From: Mesorhizobium sp. B2-7-2
GTDB taxonomy: Bacteria; Pseudomonadota; Alphaproteobacteria; Rhizobiales; Rhizobiaceae
Assembly (NCBI RefSeq): GCF_006440775.1
Contig: NZ_VFTZ01000002.1
Location: 1-64,000, forward strand
DNA: 64,000 nt
Direction: 5' to 3'
Of this stretch, positions 29,400 through 38,572 are shown one piece after another (within the stretch, counting starts at the first letter, position 1; each line of letters starts with the position of its first letter). The notes beneath the pieces are model-generated. The model saw only the letters and a list, made by a program, of their open reading frames with translations, had not been told where the DNA came from and did not search any database. Position numbers and translations under genes: made by a program.

Positions 29400-29987
29400 C
29401 TAGGCCTCGGCCGCGTGTTCCTCGCGCGCAGCCTCCCAGACCTCGCGGGCGGCATCCGCGTTCATGACGCCGATCGCGAGCCCGACGATCGCGTCGGGCC
29501 AGACGGAGCCCGTCCACGCCGTAACAAACCCAGTGATGATGATAGCAACATTGGCGACCGCGTCGTTGCGGGCGGAAAGGAACGCCGCCTTGGTGAGACT
29601 CCCCTTGTGATGGCGGAAACGGACAAGAATGAACGCGCATGCCAGATTGACGATAAGAGCGCCCGAGCCGGCAAGCGAGAGGGGCACGGGCTCGGGCGGA
29701 ACGGGATGCGAGAATTTGAGCCAGATCGCCCACAGCGTCGTCAGCGCAGGTATCATCAGCACGATGGCCAGACCCATGCCAAGGCGCGCGCGGGACCTGA
29801 GGCTCCAGGCCGTGCCGAGGAAGATCAGGAGGTTGACCGACGTGTCCTCAAGGAAGTCGATGCTGTCGGCGAACAGGGAGACGGAACCGATCGACAGCGC
29901 AACTGCGAACTCGACTCCGAAATACGCAAGATTGAGGAGCGCCACGATCAGCACGGCGCGCCGGAGATGGCTGTCCATCATCTCCAT
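29400..29987 (-). CDS. CDF-like cation transporter (short form)
   Basis: A 195-residue membrane protein resembling the transmembrane domain of cation diffusion facilitators: LNLAYFGVEFAVALSIGSVSLFADSIDFLEDTSVN (TM1-TM2) and FLSARNDAVANVAIIITGFVTAWTGSVWPDAIVGLAIG (TM5-TM6). The usual HxxxD of TM2 is altered and the cytosolic C-terminal domain is absent, so it belongs to the short CDF variants. Metal specificity cannot be given. It precedes the alpha/beta hydrolase gene by two bases on the same strand. Confidence 0.78.
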   Translation of the reverse strand: MEMMDSHLRRAVLIVALLNLAYFGVEFAVALSIGSVSLFADSIDFLEDTSVNLLIFLGTAWSLRSRARLGMGLAIVLMIPALTTLWAIWLKFSHPVPPEPVPLSLAGSGALIVNLACAFILVRFRHHKGSLTKAAFLSARNDAVANVAIIITGFVTAWTGSVWPDAIVGLAIGVMNADAAREVWEAAREEHAAEA

Positions 29988-30293
29988 CGAAAGCCGTGAT
30001 ACGCCGGGCGCAAGCTTGAGCCCGCTCCTGCAGGCGAGTGCCTGATCGTGTCACGTCCGTGAGCGGGACTGGTCAACATCGGCGACTTCCAGCTTTTGAT
30101 GCCCCAGCGGATGGAGCAGCTAACCAGCATATTCACTCGGGAGACGCGGCGCGTTCACCGGATCGGAAAATACCGGAAAGTCAGCGCCCAGCACCGAAAT
30201 GACTGGGACTGCCGTTATTTCGCGCCGGCGGCCGAGATATATGCCGTTGCTCAAGAGACCCGCCCGGGGCCTAATCCAGCCCAAGGCGACCCG

Positions 30294-30818
30294 CTAAACC
30301 GCAGGTTCTTCCAACCCGCTTCTCTGGTGCGACTTCCAAAGATAATAGCCGAGCACTGAACCGAAAAAGAAAGTATGTGCGATGAACTGCACCAGCGGGC
30401 TCGATTGCAGGAACCACGGGAACAAGGTCGGCGCTATCACATAGAAGTTGATCAGCCAGAGGGCGAGGCCGAAGAGGCTGGCTGCGCCGATAATGGCGAC
30501 CGGCCCTCGCAACATTGCTGCAATTTCACCGAAGATCATCCCGTAGATGATCGCGAGCACCATATGGACAATGACGCCGGCGACACTTGCCGTCACGAGC
30601 GAATAGCCGGGATCGAGCGCGCCCGGTCCCAGCGCGATAGCGCCGATCATGCGCAAAGGCATGAAGAACGCCCCTGCCCCCATCATCATCGCGGTGACGA
30701 TCATTTCGAAGGCAGCAAACACGATACCTGCGACCACGCCTGCGATTGCGCCCTGCCGAAGGCCCCAACGCATGTCGCGTGGTGTCATAGGCGTGTGGAT
30801 GTGTTCCCGATAAGCCAT
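30294..30818 (-). CDS. Polytopic membrane protein, unknown function
   Basis: A 174-residue protein with four or five hydrophobic helices (GAIAGVVAGIVFAAFEMIVTAMMMG, SLVTASVAGVIVHMVLAIIYGMIFG, VAIIGAASLFGLALWLINFYVIAP, AHTFFFGSVLGYYLW). It looks like conserved integral membrane proteins of unknown function. The ATG at 30818 has AGGAGTG upstream; the longer open frame lacks membrane character. The 300 bases on its 3' side (29988-30293) hold no recognisable gene. Confidence 0.7.
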   Translation of the reverse strand: MAYREHIHTPMTPRDMRWGLRQGAIAGVVAGIVFAAFEMIVTAMMMGAGAFFMPLRMIGAIALGPGALDPGYSLVTASVAGVIVHMVLAIIYGMIFGEIAAMLRGPVAIIGAASLFGLALWLINFYVIAPTLFPWFLQSSPLVQFIAHTFFFGSVLGYYLWKSHQRSGLEEPAV

Positions 30819-31055
30819 GACTGTCACTCCTGTTTGGGGGCAACATTGGTCGAAGCAAACGGGGCAGACGCGTAGATGTTCCCGGGGAATCGCAAAATTG
30901 ACTGGCTGCTGACAGAATATCTGAGCATGCGGCGTGAAGGTCTTCATCGTGATCCGCTCTGCCTTCGCACCGTTGCCTGCCTGACGTCATCGCCCGTGCG
31001 GTGTGGTTGTATTTCCGCTTTCCGCCTGTGTCGCGCACCTCGCGATCTGCCGCCC

Positions 31056-31417
31056 TCCTCGCGGCCGGCGGCTATCACCATCACCTCGCGATCAACACTT
31101 GGGAAAGCCGGGGCGGTTCGCCACCGCCCGAAGGATCGACCCGGCCCCCATCACATTGCCTTCGTCTATCCGACGCGAGCCGCGCTCCGCCGCCTTCGCG
31201 CCGCGGGCGTGCAACTCATCGGCGCCAGCGATCACGGTGGTGCGGAAGCGATCTATCTCCGCGATCCGGACGATAACGGCGTCGAGCTCTACTGGGATAG
31301 GCCCGAGAAGGAATGGCCGCGCAACGCCGTGGCTCGTTGAAGATCGTCAACTGTCACCTCAATGTCGAGAACCTGGCCAGCGATGGATCGTCCGTGCCGC
31401 CGGATGGGAAAGGATAG
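31056..31417 (+). pseudogene. Duplicated, frameshifted fragment of the VOC gene
   Basis: Near-identical to 28078-28449 of the intact VOC gene (over 90 percent by eye), but lacking the first third, with small indels around 31140 and a 12-base deletion near 31183, plus a one-base deletion near 31329 that causes a premature stop. The similarity continues about 30 bases past the old stop codon. It lies in direct orientation 2.98 kb from the parent copy. Confidence 0.85.
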
Positions 31418-31597
31418 ATTTGTGGCTTGTCATGCCGAGAGGTATGGCGCTGGCGCACCCAGGCAGTGATCGAGCGTTGCCCGTCTAAGACAATCTATGG
31501 CCAAGCTGCGGATAAATCGGGAAATTCATCCAGCTGCGATCAAGAGCCGGTCGTTCGGCAACACATCCGGGAAGCGGGAGATGAAACTTGATAGGAA

Positions 31598-31674
31598 TGG
31601 CGCGCCCGAAGAGATTCGAACTCCTGACCCCCAGATTCGTAGTCTGGTGCTCTATCCAGCTGAGCTACGGGCGC
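31598..31674 (-). tRNA. tRNA-Arg (anticodon ACG)
   Basis: A 77-base tRNA on the minus strand. The acceptor stem is GCGCCCG/CGGGCGC with discriminator G and encoded CCA. The anticodon stem CCAGA/TCTGG closes the loop CTACGAA, giving anticodon ACG. The T-arm contains GTTCGAATC. Its 3' end faces the accessory region to the left. Confidence 0.95.
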
Positions 31675-31859
31675 GCAACAGGCCGTGCATGACACAGGCC
31701 CCGCGATCCGGTCGAGAAGGCCGGCCGCGATGTGGAGTGTTCCCTAACGACTGAATTTGCGAAAAGCAAGCCGATCCGGCAAAAGTTTTGTCGCAGGTGG
31801 TTTTGCCGGCTTTGATCGAGGCGCGCTACCGACAAGCGGCTCCGCAGGCGGTGGTGGGC

Positions 31860-33353
31860 TCAAGCCGGGCGGCGCAAACCGTTGCGGGCCTGGTCGAGCC
31901 GCACCGGCTGGTCGGGAATGGTGACGGCGAAGACGGTGCGGCCGCCGATCGATTCGACCAATTCAACCGTGCCGCCATGCGCGCGGATCAGCTCGTGCGC
32001 GATCGCCAGGCCAAGCCCGGTGCCGCCGCTGCGCGCCGAGCCGCGGAAGGCGGCGAACAGGTTCTCGCGCGCCTTGGGCGGCAGGCCGGGGCCGGTGTCG
32101 GTGACGGTGATGCGGCTGACGCTGCCCTGGCGCTCGGCCGCGACCGCCAGCCGGCGCACCACCGCGCTTTCGGTGTCGGCGGCCATCGCCTGAACGGAGT
32201 TGCGGCAGAGATTGGTGAGCACCCGGAACAGTTGGTCGGAATCGGCATCGACCTCGAAGGCGTGCTCGATGGCGTTGATGAACTCGATGCCGTCCTCGAT
32301 GTCGAGCAGGCCGTGCACATCGTCGACCAGCTGGCGCAGCCGCACGCGGCGGCGCGACGGCGCCGGCTCCTGCGTGCGGCCGTAGTGAAGCACACCTTCG
32401 GAATAGGAGACGGCGCGGTCGAGGGCGCGCAGAAGTTTCGGCGCGAAGGCCTGCACGGTTGGGTCCTTCACCTGGCGCAGGCGATCCGACATCAGTTGCG
32501 CGGACGCCAGGATGTTGCGCATGTCGTGGTTTATCTTGGAGACGGCCAGGCCGAGGTCCGCGAGATGCTTCTGCTCCGACAGCATCTTCTGCAGCCGGTC
32601 CTGCATCTGCGACAGCTCGCGTTCGGCGACCCCTATCTCGTCGGCGCGGTCGGCGGGGCGGATGACGCGGCCGGGATCGTCGGGCGCCTCGGAGAAGGCC
32701 AGGATCGAACGCGTCATGGTGCGGATCGGCCCGATCATGATCAGGTCGATCGCGGCATAGACCAGCATGGCGGTGAACAGCGAGATGAGCAGCGAGACGA
32801 CGGCGACGTTGCGCGAGTATCGGAGCATAGCGTCGCGTAAACGGTAGTCCGGCATGATCAGCTCGAATTCCTTGTCGCTGTCGCCGACCGGCCCGAAGAC
32901 GCGCAGCATGCGCTTGCCGCCGAAGAACAGCGTGTCGAGCGCGCCGGTCATGCCGTTGATCAGGCCGACATTGGCGATGTCGATGTGCGCGTCGACCTGT
33001 GGCGGCATGTCGGCGACCACCAGAAGCCGCGAGACGCCGCCGTCGCGCACGGCGATCGCCTTGGCGCCGATCGCCATCAGCACATCGTTCTGGGCGTTGT
33101 GCGACAGCGAGTTGGGCTCGCCCTGCAACAGCACGATCGACACGGCGGCGGCCGTGCTCAGGCGCTCCTTCAGCCAGTTGACCCGGTAGCTGGCGATCCA
33201 GGGCAGGAAGATCAGGATTTCAGCCAGAAGCACGAAGGCGATGGTGAGTAAAAGCAGCTTGGTCGACAGACCGCGCGACAACGGCACCCGGCGCGACGAA
33301 TTCGCCGCCGCCGGCTGTGCCTTCTCGTTCATGGGCAGAGTTTCACTCGTCAT
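31860..33353 (-). CDS. Membrane sensor histidine kinase
   Basis: A 497-residue orphan kinase. TM1 (about 34-55) and TM2 (about 192-212) flank a periplasmic sensor region; a HAMP-like linker leads to the dimerisation helix with the phospho-acceptor in INHDMRNILAS. The ATPase domain has the N-box NLCRNSVQAM, G1 VTDTGPGLPP and G2 GGTGLGLAIAHELIRAHGG. No response regulator is adjacent, so its partner lies elsewhere. It is divergent from rpmH. A second ATG 21 bases in is possible. Confidence 0.88.
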   Translation of the reverse strand: MTSETLPMNEKAQPAAANSSRRVPLSRGLSTKLLLLTIAFVLLAEILIFLPWIASYRVNWLKERLSTAAAVSIVLLQGEPNSLSHNAQNDVLMAIGAKAIAVRDGGVSRLLVVADMPPQVDAHIDIANVGLINGMTGALDTLFFGGKRMLRVFGPVGDSDKEFELIMPDYRLRDAMLRYSRNVAVVSLLISLFTAMLVYAAIDLIMIGPIRTMTRSILAFSEAPDDPGRVIRPADRADEIGVAERELSQMQDRLQKMLSEQKHLADLGLAVSKINHDMRNILASAQLMSDRLRQVKDPTVQAFAPKLLRALDRAVSYSEGVLHYGRTQEPAPSRRRVRLRQLVDDVHGLLDIEDGIEFINAIEHAFEVDADSDQLFRVLTNLCRNSVQAMAADTESAVVRRLAVAAERQGSVSRITVTDTGPGLPPKARENLFAAFRGSARSGGTGLGLAIAHELIRAHGGTVELVESIGGRTVFAVTIPDQPVRLDQARNGLRRPA

Positions 33354-33457
33354 TGACGCGCGTTCACAAAGGCTTGATCGGCCAAGATTATGCGATTTGC
33401 GGCTTTTTTGCCAATTTCATCGTCGGCTCGGCGAAAAATGCCTCGCGGCGGGGCGGA

Positions 33458-33486
33458 TTGACTTCCAAAGACCTTCTTTCTATAAG
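33458..33486 (+). promoter_or_regulatory. Sigma-70 promoter of rpmH-rnpA-yidC
   Basis: TTGACT (33458-33463), a 17-base spacer, then TATAAG (33481-33486). The near-consensus match and optimal spacing, about 120 bases before rpmH, make this the likely main promoter, with a leader of roughly 115 bases. Confidence 0.7.
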
Positions 33487-33607
33487 CCCGCTCACGCTCG
33501 GGCCATTCGTCCCGGCGCGGTTTCGATCGCGCCTAGGCCGGCCCGGCAAAGCTCCTGTTACACAGTGACAGAATCAAGAAGGGCCGCACCCCGCGGTATT
33601 AAAACAA

Positions 33608-33742
33608 ATGAAGCGTACCTACCAACCGTCCAAGCTCGTGCGTAAGCGCCGGCATGGTTTCCGTGCCCGCATGGCCACCAAGGGTGGCCGTGGCGTCGTT
33701 GCCGCCCGCCGCAATCGCGGCCGCAAGCGGCTCAGCGCCTGA
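33608..33742 (+). CDS. rpmH: 50S ribosomal protein L34
   Basis: A 44-residue highly basic protein starting [20 protein letters not shown] and ending [11 protein letters not shown], the invariant L34 pattern. It is placed directly before rnpA and yidC, the standard bacterial order. Confidence 0.98.
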   Translation: MKRTYQPSKLVRKRRHGFRARMATKGGRGVVAARRNRGRKRLSA

Positions 33743-33758
33743 ACGAAAGACGAGATCG

Positions 33759-34112
33759 TTGCCCGCACCCGGCAAGCCACAGGGGAAAACTCCCGGGCGG
33801 CTTCTGAAACGCGCGGAATTCCTTGCTGTGCGCGGCGGCGAGAAACGCCGCGGACGGCTTTTTCTCGTTGAAGTTCTCGACCGCGGCGATGACCTTGCGC
33901 CGCGCGTCGGCTACACCGTCACCAAGAAGGTCGGCAATGCCGTGGTGCGCAACCGCGTCCGGCGGCGGCTGAGGGAAGCCGTGCGCGTTCATGCCGCCGA
34001 TGACATGGCGCCCGGCAATGACTATGTCATCGTCGGGCGTGAAGACGTGCTTGCCATTCCGTTCGGCCAGTTGAAGGCCGAGCTCTCCCGCCGGCTGCGC
34101 GGAACACGATAG
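33759..34112 (+). CDS. rnpA: Ribonuclease P protein component
   Basis: The protein subunit of RNase P, which matures tRNA 5' ends with the RnpB RNA. Motifs: [35 protein letters not shown] (the RNR signature). The start is taken as TTG 33759, 16 bases after rpmH, giving 117 residues; an upstream in-frame ATG would lie inside rpmH and add non-homologous residues. yidC follows after 13 bases. Confidence 0.92.
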   Translation: MPAPGKPQGKTPGRLLKRAEFLAVRGGEKRRGRLFLVEVLDRGDDLAPRVGYTVTKKVGNAVVRNRVRRRLREAVRVHAADDMAPGNDYVIVGREDVLAIPFGQLKAELSRRLRGTR

Positions 34113-34125
34113 GCCAAAGGCTTCG

Positions 34126-35955
34126 ATGGAAAACAACCGCAATTTCTTCATCACCATCGCGCTGTCGGTGCTGATCCTGACGCTCTGGCAGGTGTTCTAC
34201 ATGAACCCGCGCATGGAACAGCAGCGCGAGCAGGCCCGCGTCGAGCAACAGCGCGCCGAGGCGCAAAAGAAGGAAGCGCAGGGCACCAATCCAAGCGCGG
34301 CCGGAACGCCGGCCCCGACCGCCGGCGCCATCCCCAGCGCGCCCGGCAGCGATAGCGTGACCGCGGCCAGCCGCGACCAGGCGATTGCCGCCACCAAGCG
34401 CGTCAAGATCGACACGCCCAGCCTCGAGGGTTCGATCAACCTGACCGGCGCGCGCCTCGACGACCTGAGGCTCAAGCACTACACCGAGACGGTCGACAAG
34501 AACTCGCCCGAGATCGAGCTGCTCAACCCGTCGTCGCTGCCCAATGGCTATTTCGCCGAGATCGGCTTCGTCGGCAACGACACCACCGGCACTGTGCCCG
34601 GCGCGGATACGGTGTGGAGCGTCGACGGCAATCCGACGCTGACGCCCTCGACGCCGGTGACGCTGACCTTCACCAACGACAAGGGCCTGACGTTCAAGCG
34701 CACCATCTCGATCGACAACGAATACATGTTCACCGTTTCCGACACGGTGCAGAATTCGGGAACGGCCGCCGTCTCGCTCTACAATTACGGGCGCGTCACC
34801 CGTTTCGACAAGCCGGCCGTCGCCAGCACCTATGTGCTGCATGAGGGCCTGATCGGCGTGACCGGCAGCGAGGGGCTGCAGGAATACAAATACGCCAAGA
34901 TCGAGAAGGACAAGGAATACACGCCCAGCAAGTCGACCAATGGCTGGCTCGGCATCACCGACAAATACTGGGCCGTGACGCTCATCCCGACGGAGAAGCA
35001 GCCCTTCCAGCCGAAATTCTCCTATTTCGAGTTCAAGGACGGGCCGCACAGCCACAGCTACCAGTCCGACTACCTGTCCGACGCGATCAGCGTCGCGCCC
35101 GGCCAGTCGACGACGGTCGAATCCGAAATCTTCGCCGGCGCCAAGGAAGTCTCGACCATCAACGCCTATGCGAAGGACCGGCAGATCCGCCAGTTCGACC
35201 TTTTGATCGACTGGGGCTGGTTCTATTTCATCACCAAGCCGATGTTCTGGCTCATCGACACGCTCTACAAATTCTTCGGCAATTTCGGCTTGGCGATCCT
35301 CGCCACCACCGTCGTCGTCAAGGCCATCTTCTTCCCCCTGGCCAACAAGTCCTATGCCTCGATGGCGAATATGAAGAAGGTGCAGCCGAAGATGGTCGAG
35401 ATCCGCGAGAAATACGCGGACGACAAGATGAAGCAGCAGCAGGCGATGATGGAGCTCTACAAGACCGAGAAGATCAATCCGCTGGCCGGCTGCTGGCCGG
35501 TGGCGCTGCAGATCCCGGTCTTCTTCTCGCTCTACAAGGTGCTCTACATCACCATCGAGATGCGGCACGCGCCGTTCTTCGGCTGGATCCACGACCTCGC
35601 GGCGCCCGATCCGACGTCGATCTTCAACCTGTTCGGCCTGCTGCCCTTCGCGGCGCCCGCCTTCCTGCCGCATATGGGCGCCTGGGCGGTGGTCATGGGC
35701 ATCACCATGTTCCTGCAGATGCGCATGAACCCGGCACCGCCGGACCCGACGCAGGCGGCGATCTTCACCTGGATGCCGGTGATCTTCACCTTCATGATGG
35801 GCAGCTTCCCGGCCGGCCTCGTCATCTATTGGGCCTGGAACAACACGCTGTCGATCCTGCAGCAGGGCGTGATCATGAAGCGCCAGGGCGCCAAGATCGA
35901 ATTGTGGGACAATCTGACATCGATTTTCCGCAAGAAACCATCGCCGGCTGAATAG
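34126..35955 (+). CDS. yidC: Membrane protein insertase YidC
   Basis: A 609-residue gram-negative form. The N-terminal helix (FFITIALSVLILTLWQVFYM) is followed by a charged, alanine/proline-rich linker, a large periplasmic beta-sandwich domain (about 85-355), and the conserved 60-kDa inner-membrane core (about 370-590) containing FGLAILATTVVVKAIFFPLA, CWPVALQIPVFFSLYKVLY and PAGLVIYWAWNNTLSILQQ. It inserts membrane proteins alone or with Sec. It is the last gene of the rpmH transcript; a strong bidirectional terminator follows. Confidence 0.97.
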   Translation: MENNRNFFITIALSVLILTLWQVFYMNPRMEQQREQARVEQQRAEAQKKEAQGTNPSAAGTPAPTAGAIPSAPGSDSVTAASRDQAIAATKRVKIDTPSLEGSINLTGARLDDLRLKHYTETVDKNSPEIELLNPSSLPNGYFAEIGFVGNDTTGTVPGADTVWSVDGNPTLTPSTPVTLTFTNDKGLTFKRTISIDNEYMFTVSDTVQNSGTAAVSLYNYGRVTRFDKPAVASTYVLHEGLIGVTGSEGLQEYKYAKIEKDKEYTPSKSTNGWLGITDKYWAVTLIPTEKQPFQPKFSYFEFKDGPHSHSYQSDYLSDAISVAPGQSTTVESEIFAGAKEVSTINAYAKDRQIRQFDLLIDWGWFYFITKPMFWLIDTLYKFFGNFGLAILATTVVVKAIFFPLANKSYASMANMKKVQPKMVEIREKYADDKMKQQQAMMELYKTEKINPLAGCWPVALQIPVFFSLYKVLYITIEMRHAPFFGWIHDLAAPDPTSIFNLFGLLPFAAPAFLPHMGAWAVVMGITMFLQMRMNPAPPDPTQAAIFTWMPVIFTFMMGSFPAGLVIYWAWNNTLSILQQGVIMKRQGAKIELWDNLTSIFRKKPSPAE

Positions 35956-35978
35956 ACGGCTCCTGAACTGCTAAGACG

Positions 35979-36016
35979 AAAAAAACCCCGGCATCGTTTT
36001 GTCCGGGGTTTTTTGT
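35979..36016 (+). terminator. Bidirectional intrinsic terminator after yidC
   Basis: AAAAAAACCCCGG, an 11-base loop and CCGGGGTTTTTTG form a GC stem flanked by A and T tracts, so it can end transcription from yidC and, in reverse, from the opposite strand. Confidence 0.9.
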
Positions 36017-36101
36017 TGATCAGGCTCAGCGAGCAGCCGTCAACCTTCGAGATTGGCCGTGGCCATGTTCCCGGCGTCATTCCAGGGCGGAGCAAGCAGC
36101 G

Positions 36102-36132
36102 AAAAAAAGCCCGGCGCGAAGCCGGGCTTTCG
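36102..36132 (-). terminator. Intrinsic terminator of secB
   Basis: Read on the minus strand, AAAGCCCGGC, loop TTCGC and GCCGGGCTTT are followed by a T-rich run, 20 bases past the secB stop codon. A truncated family B repeat start (CGTCATTCCAGGGCGGAGC) abuts it at 36078. Confidence 0.85.
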
Positions 36133-36154
36133 ATAGGGTGTAGCGCTGTTCGCC

Positions 36155-36658
36155 TCAGCTCACCTGGACCTTGTCAGCCGCAGCCTGGTCCTCGGCGATG
36201 CGCTGCTGGAACATCTGCGCGAAATCGATCGGATCGAGCATCAGCGGCGGGAAGCCGCCATTGCGGGTGGCGTCGGCGACGATCTGGCGGGCGAAGGGGA
36301 ACAGAAGCCGCGGACATTCGATGAACAGCAGCGGCAGCATGTGCTCCTGCGGGAAGCCGCTGATGGCGAAGACGCCGCCATAGACCAGCTCGACATTGAA
36401 CAGCACTTCCTGGTCGAAGGAGGCCTTGGCGTTCAGCGTCAAATTGACGTCGAACTGCTTGTCCGAGAGCGGGTTGGCGTTGACGTTGACATTGATTGCG
36501 ATGCCCGGAGCCTTGTCGCGGCCGCGCAGCGAATTCGGCGCGCCGGGGCTTTCGAAGGACAGGTCCTTCACATATTGCGCAAGCACATTGAGCGAGGGCT
36601 GGCTTTGGGTGCCGTTGCCGTTGGCGGCGCCGGTCGCGGCGTCATCGTTGCTGGCCAT
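36155..36658 (-). CDS. secB: Protein-export chaperone SecB
   Basis: A 167-residue chaperone that keeps preproteins unfolded and hands them to SecA. Conserved strings: [17 protein letters not shown], the central beta-sheet region, and [41 protein letters not shown]. The length suits the alphaproteobacterial form. It has its own terminator; upstream on the same strand is repeat-rich DNA. Confidence 0.97.
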   Translation of the reverse strand: MASNDDAATGAANGNGTQSQPSLNVLAQYVKDLSFESPGAPNSLRGRDKAPGIAINVNVNANPLSDKQFDVNLTLNAKASFDQEVLFNVELVYGGVFAISGFPQEHMLPLLFIECPRLLFPFARQIVADATRNGGFPPLMLDPIDFAQMFQQRIAEDQAAADKVQVS

Positions 36659-36781
36659 GAGCCTTTAAGTCCTTTTGCCTGGGCAGCATTGCTGACCGGA
36701 TTGAAATCGCGGGTTCGCTACCATGCTCGGCCGGACAAAACAAGTTTTGCCGCCTCTGTCGGGCGATAGGTCCGGGACTGG

Positions 36782-36882
36782 TTCCCCGTCACAGGGATTT
36801 TGAAAGGTTGCGGTTTGTCTTGGTGCAAGATTTTCCGTTCATTTCCGTGAAATCAGCGCAAACGACAGGTTGAAGCCGCCCC
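36782..36882. repeat. Dispersed repeat family A, copy 2 (inverted)
   Basis: Reverse complement of window positions 1-110 with few mismatches. It sits just upstream of secB and abuts a complete family B element, giving a composite 290-base repeat region. Confidence 0.75.
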
Positions 36883-36886
36883 AACC

Positions 36887-37068
36887 TCGTCATTCTATGG
36901 CGGAGCAAGGAGCGAAGCGACGCGCGCAGACCATGGAATCCATTCCGTGACTTCGAAGCGCCGCCACGGTGCAGAATTCTGCTCCGTTGCACGCCTTCGC
37001 GAAGGTAACGGCATGGATTCCAGGGTCTTCGCGACGGAGCTTCGCTCCTGCTCCGCCCTGGAATGACG
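36887..37068. repeat. Family B palindromic element, complete (about 180 bp, MITE-like)
   Basis: The left arm starts CGTCATTCTATGGCGGAGC; the right arm ends GCTCCGCCCTGGAATGACG in inverted orientation. The centre contains GCCGCCACGGTGCAGAATTCTGCTCCGTTGCA. Structure and length equal the copy at 43491-43671. It has no coding capacity; the same arms bracket the GIY-YIG gene at 52106-52617. Confidence 0.85.
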
Positions 37069-37145
37069 ATCGCGATGGGGCGTTTCGGCCAATCTCCAAG
37101 GCATGCCGCCTGCCAGAGCCGACCGGGCAAAATCCCCGTCCGGGA

Positions 37146-37640
37146 CTAATCGTTCTTCAGCCGCCGCCAGGGCGAATTGTGGTCCGGCCGGTCCGGATAA
37201 TCGTCGCGAGAATAGTCGCTGTCGTCGAGGTCGATGACGTGATCGCGGCGGCGCGCCGAAAAGCCGCGGCTGAAGCTGGTCGCCATGACGATGCGGTTCT
37301 TGAGCAGGCGCCAGGCGAAGTCGCGCACCGGCGGCAACAGGAGTAGAATGGCGAAGAAATCGGTGATGAAGCCCGGGATGATCAAAAGGATCGCCGCCAG
37401 CACGATCATCGCCCCATGCGCGAGCTGCCGGCTGGGGTCGCGCCCGGCATCCATCTCCGTGCGCACCCGCGCCATGACGCCAAAACCCTGAAGCCTCAGC
37501 AGCAGGCTGCCCGCGACGCTGGAAAGGATGACCAGCCCGACCGTCGCCAAAGCCCCGATCTCGCGGCCGACGACGACGAAGCCGGCGATCTCCAGCAGCG
37601 GCAGCAGGAGCAGGAACAGCGGGATGAACGAAATGCGCAA
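37146..37640 (-). CDS. fxsA: FxsA-family cytoplasmic-membrane protein
   Basis: A 164-residue protein with three or four membrane helices. Typical FxsA features: the N-terminal ISFIPLFLLLLPLLEIAGFVVVG, then VGLVILSSVAGSLLLRLQGF with the LLRxQG motif, and IPGFITDFFAILLLLPPVR. The hydrophilic C-terminal tail is Asp/Arg-rich. In E. coli FxsA counters F-exclusion of phage T7; the general role is unclear. It is divergent from the tim44-like gene. Confidence 0.9.
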   Translation of the reverse strand: MRISFIPLFLLLLPLLEIAGFVVVGREIGALATVGLVILSSVAGSLLLRLQGFGVMARVRTEMDAGRDPSRQLAHGAMIVLAAILLIIPGFITDFFAILLLLPPVRDFAWRLLKNRIVMATSFSRGFSARRRDHVIDLDDSDYSRDDYPDRPDHNSPWRRLKND

Positions 37641-37841
37641 GTCTTGACCGATCGCTTTCTTCTTTTGCGGCGCTGGCGGACAATCGCCGCTGGCCTTGGC
37701 GCCTTTAGATAGGTATGGCTGCCTTTGATTTGAATGATTGCGCCTGCCGTTCTATATGCTTTGGGTGTTGAACGCTATGCGACCGCGGTCCCCAGGGGTT
37801 ACGCCGGTCCGGCACGGACAGGGATCGAGTTGGCGGAAAAT

Positions 37842-38549
37842 ATGGGTTTCTTCGACTTCGGCACGATTTTCTTTCTGATTGCGGCGGTTGTGATCTTTTT
37901 CCAGCTGCGCAACGTGCTTGGACGTCGCACCGGAAATGAGCGCCCGCCCTTCGATCCTTATTCGGCGAGCCGCACGCGCGAGGCCGATGCGGCGCAAAAG
38001 CCTGAAAATGTGGTGTCGCTGCCGCGTAAGCGCGCGCCGGGCGAAACCGCGCCCGAGATCTATGCCGATATCGACGCCTTCGCCAAGCCCGACACCGATC
38101 TCAACAAGGGCCTGCGCTCCATCAAGGACAATGATGCGTCCTTCGAGCCGAAGGGCTTCGTCGACGGCGCCAAGATGGCCTATGAGATGATCGTCATGGC
38201 CTATGCCGACGGCGACCGTAAGACGCTGAAGAACCTTTTGTCGCGCGAAGTCTATGACGGTTTCGTCGCCGCGATCGGCGACCGCGAGGCCAAATCGGAG
38301 AAGATCCAGTCCTCCTTCGTCGGCATCGACAAGGCCGACATCGTCGCCGCCGAAATGAAGGGCTCGGAAGCGCATATCACGCTGCGCGTCGTCTCCGAGC
38401 TCATCTCGGCGACCCGCGACAAGGCCGGCGCCGTCATCGACGGCGACCCTGAAACGGTGGCCGAGGTCAAGGATGTCTGGACCTTCGCCCGCGACACCCG
38501 CTCGCGCGACCCGAATTGGAAGCTTGTCGCCACCGAAGAAGAAGATTGA
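37842..38549 (+). CDS. Tim44-domain protein
   Basis: A 235-residue protein with a single N-terminal helix (FGTIFFLIAAVVIFFQL), a charged linker (about 30-80), and a C-terminal Tim44-like domain (about 90-230: KGFVDGAKMAYEMIVMAYADGDRKTLKNLLS ... WTFARDTRSRDPNWKLV). Bacterial Tim44/TimA proteins are inner-membrane proteins of alphaproteobacteria, related to the mitochondrial import subunit. ATG 37842 was chosen; a TTG four codons upstream is possible. mltA follows. Confidence 0.9.
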   Translation: MGFFDFGTIFFLIAAVVIFFQLRNVLGRRTGNERPPFDPYSASRTREADAAQKPENVVSLPRKRAPGETAPEIYADIDAFAKPDTDLNKGLRSIKDNDASFEPKGFVDGAKMAYEMIVMAYADGDRKTLKNLLSREVYDGFVAAIGDREAKSEKIQSSFVGIDKADIVAAEMKGSEAHITLRVVSELISATRDKAGAVIDGDPETVAEVKDVWTFARDTRSRDPNWKLVATEEED

Positions 38550-38572
38550 GATCAAGCGGCGGGGCCCCAGTC

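Noticed and set aside
29370-29999. A 209-codon plus-strand frame over the CDF-like gene
   Set aside because: Antisense to a hydrophobic protein gene; charged low-complexity translation without motifs.
34027-35673. A 548-codon minus-strand frame over yidC
   Set aside because: Shadow of yidC; low-complexity charged translation with no domains.
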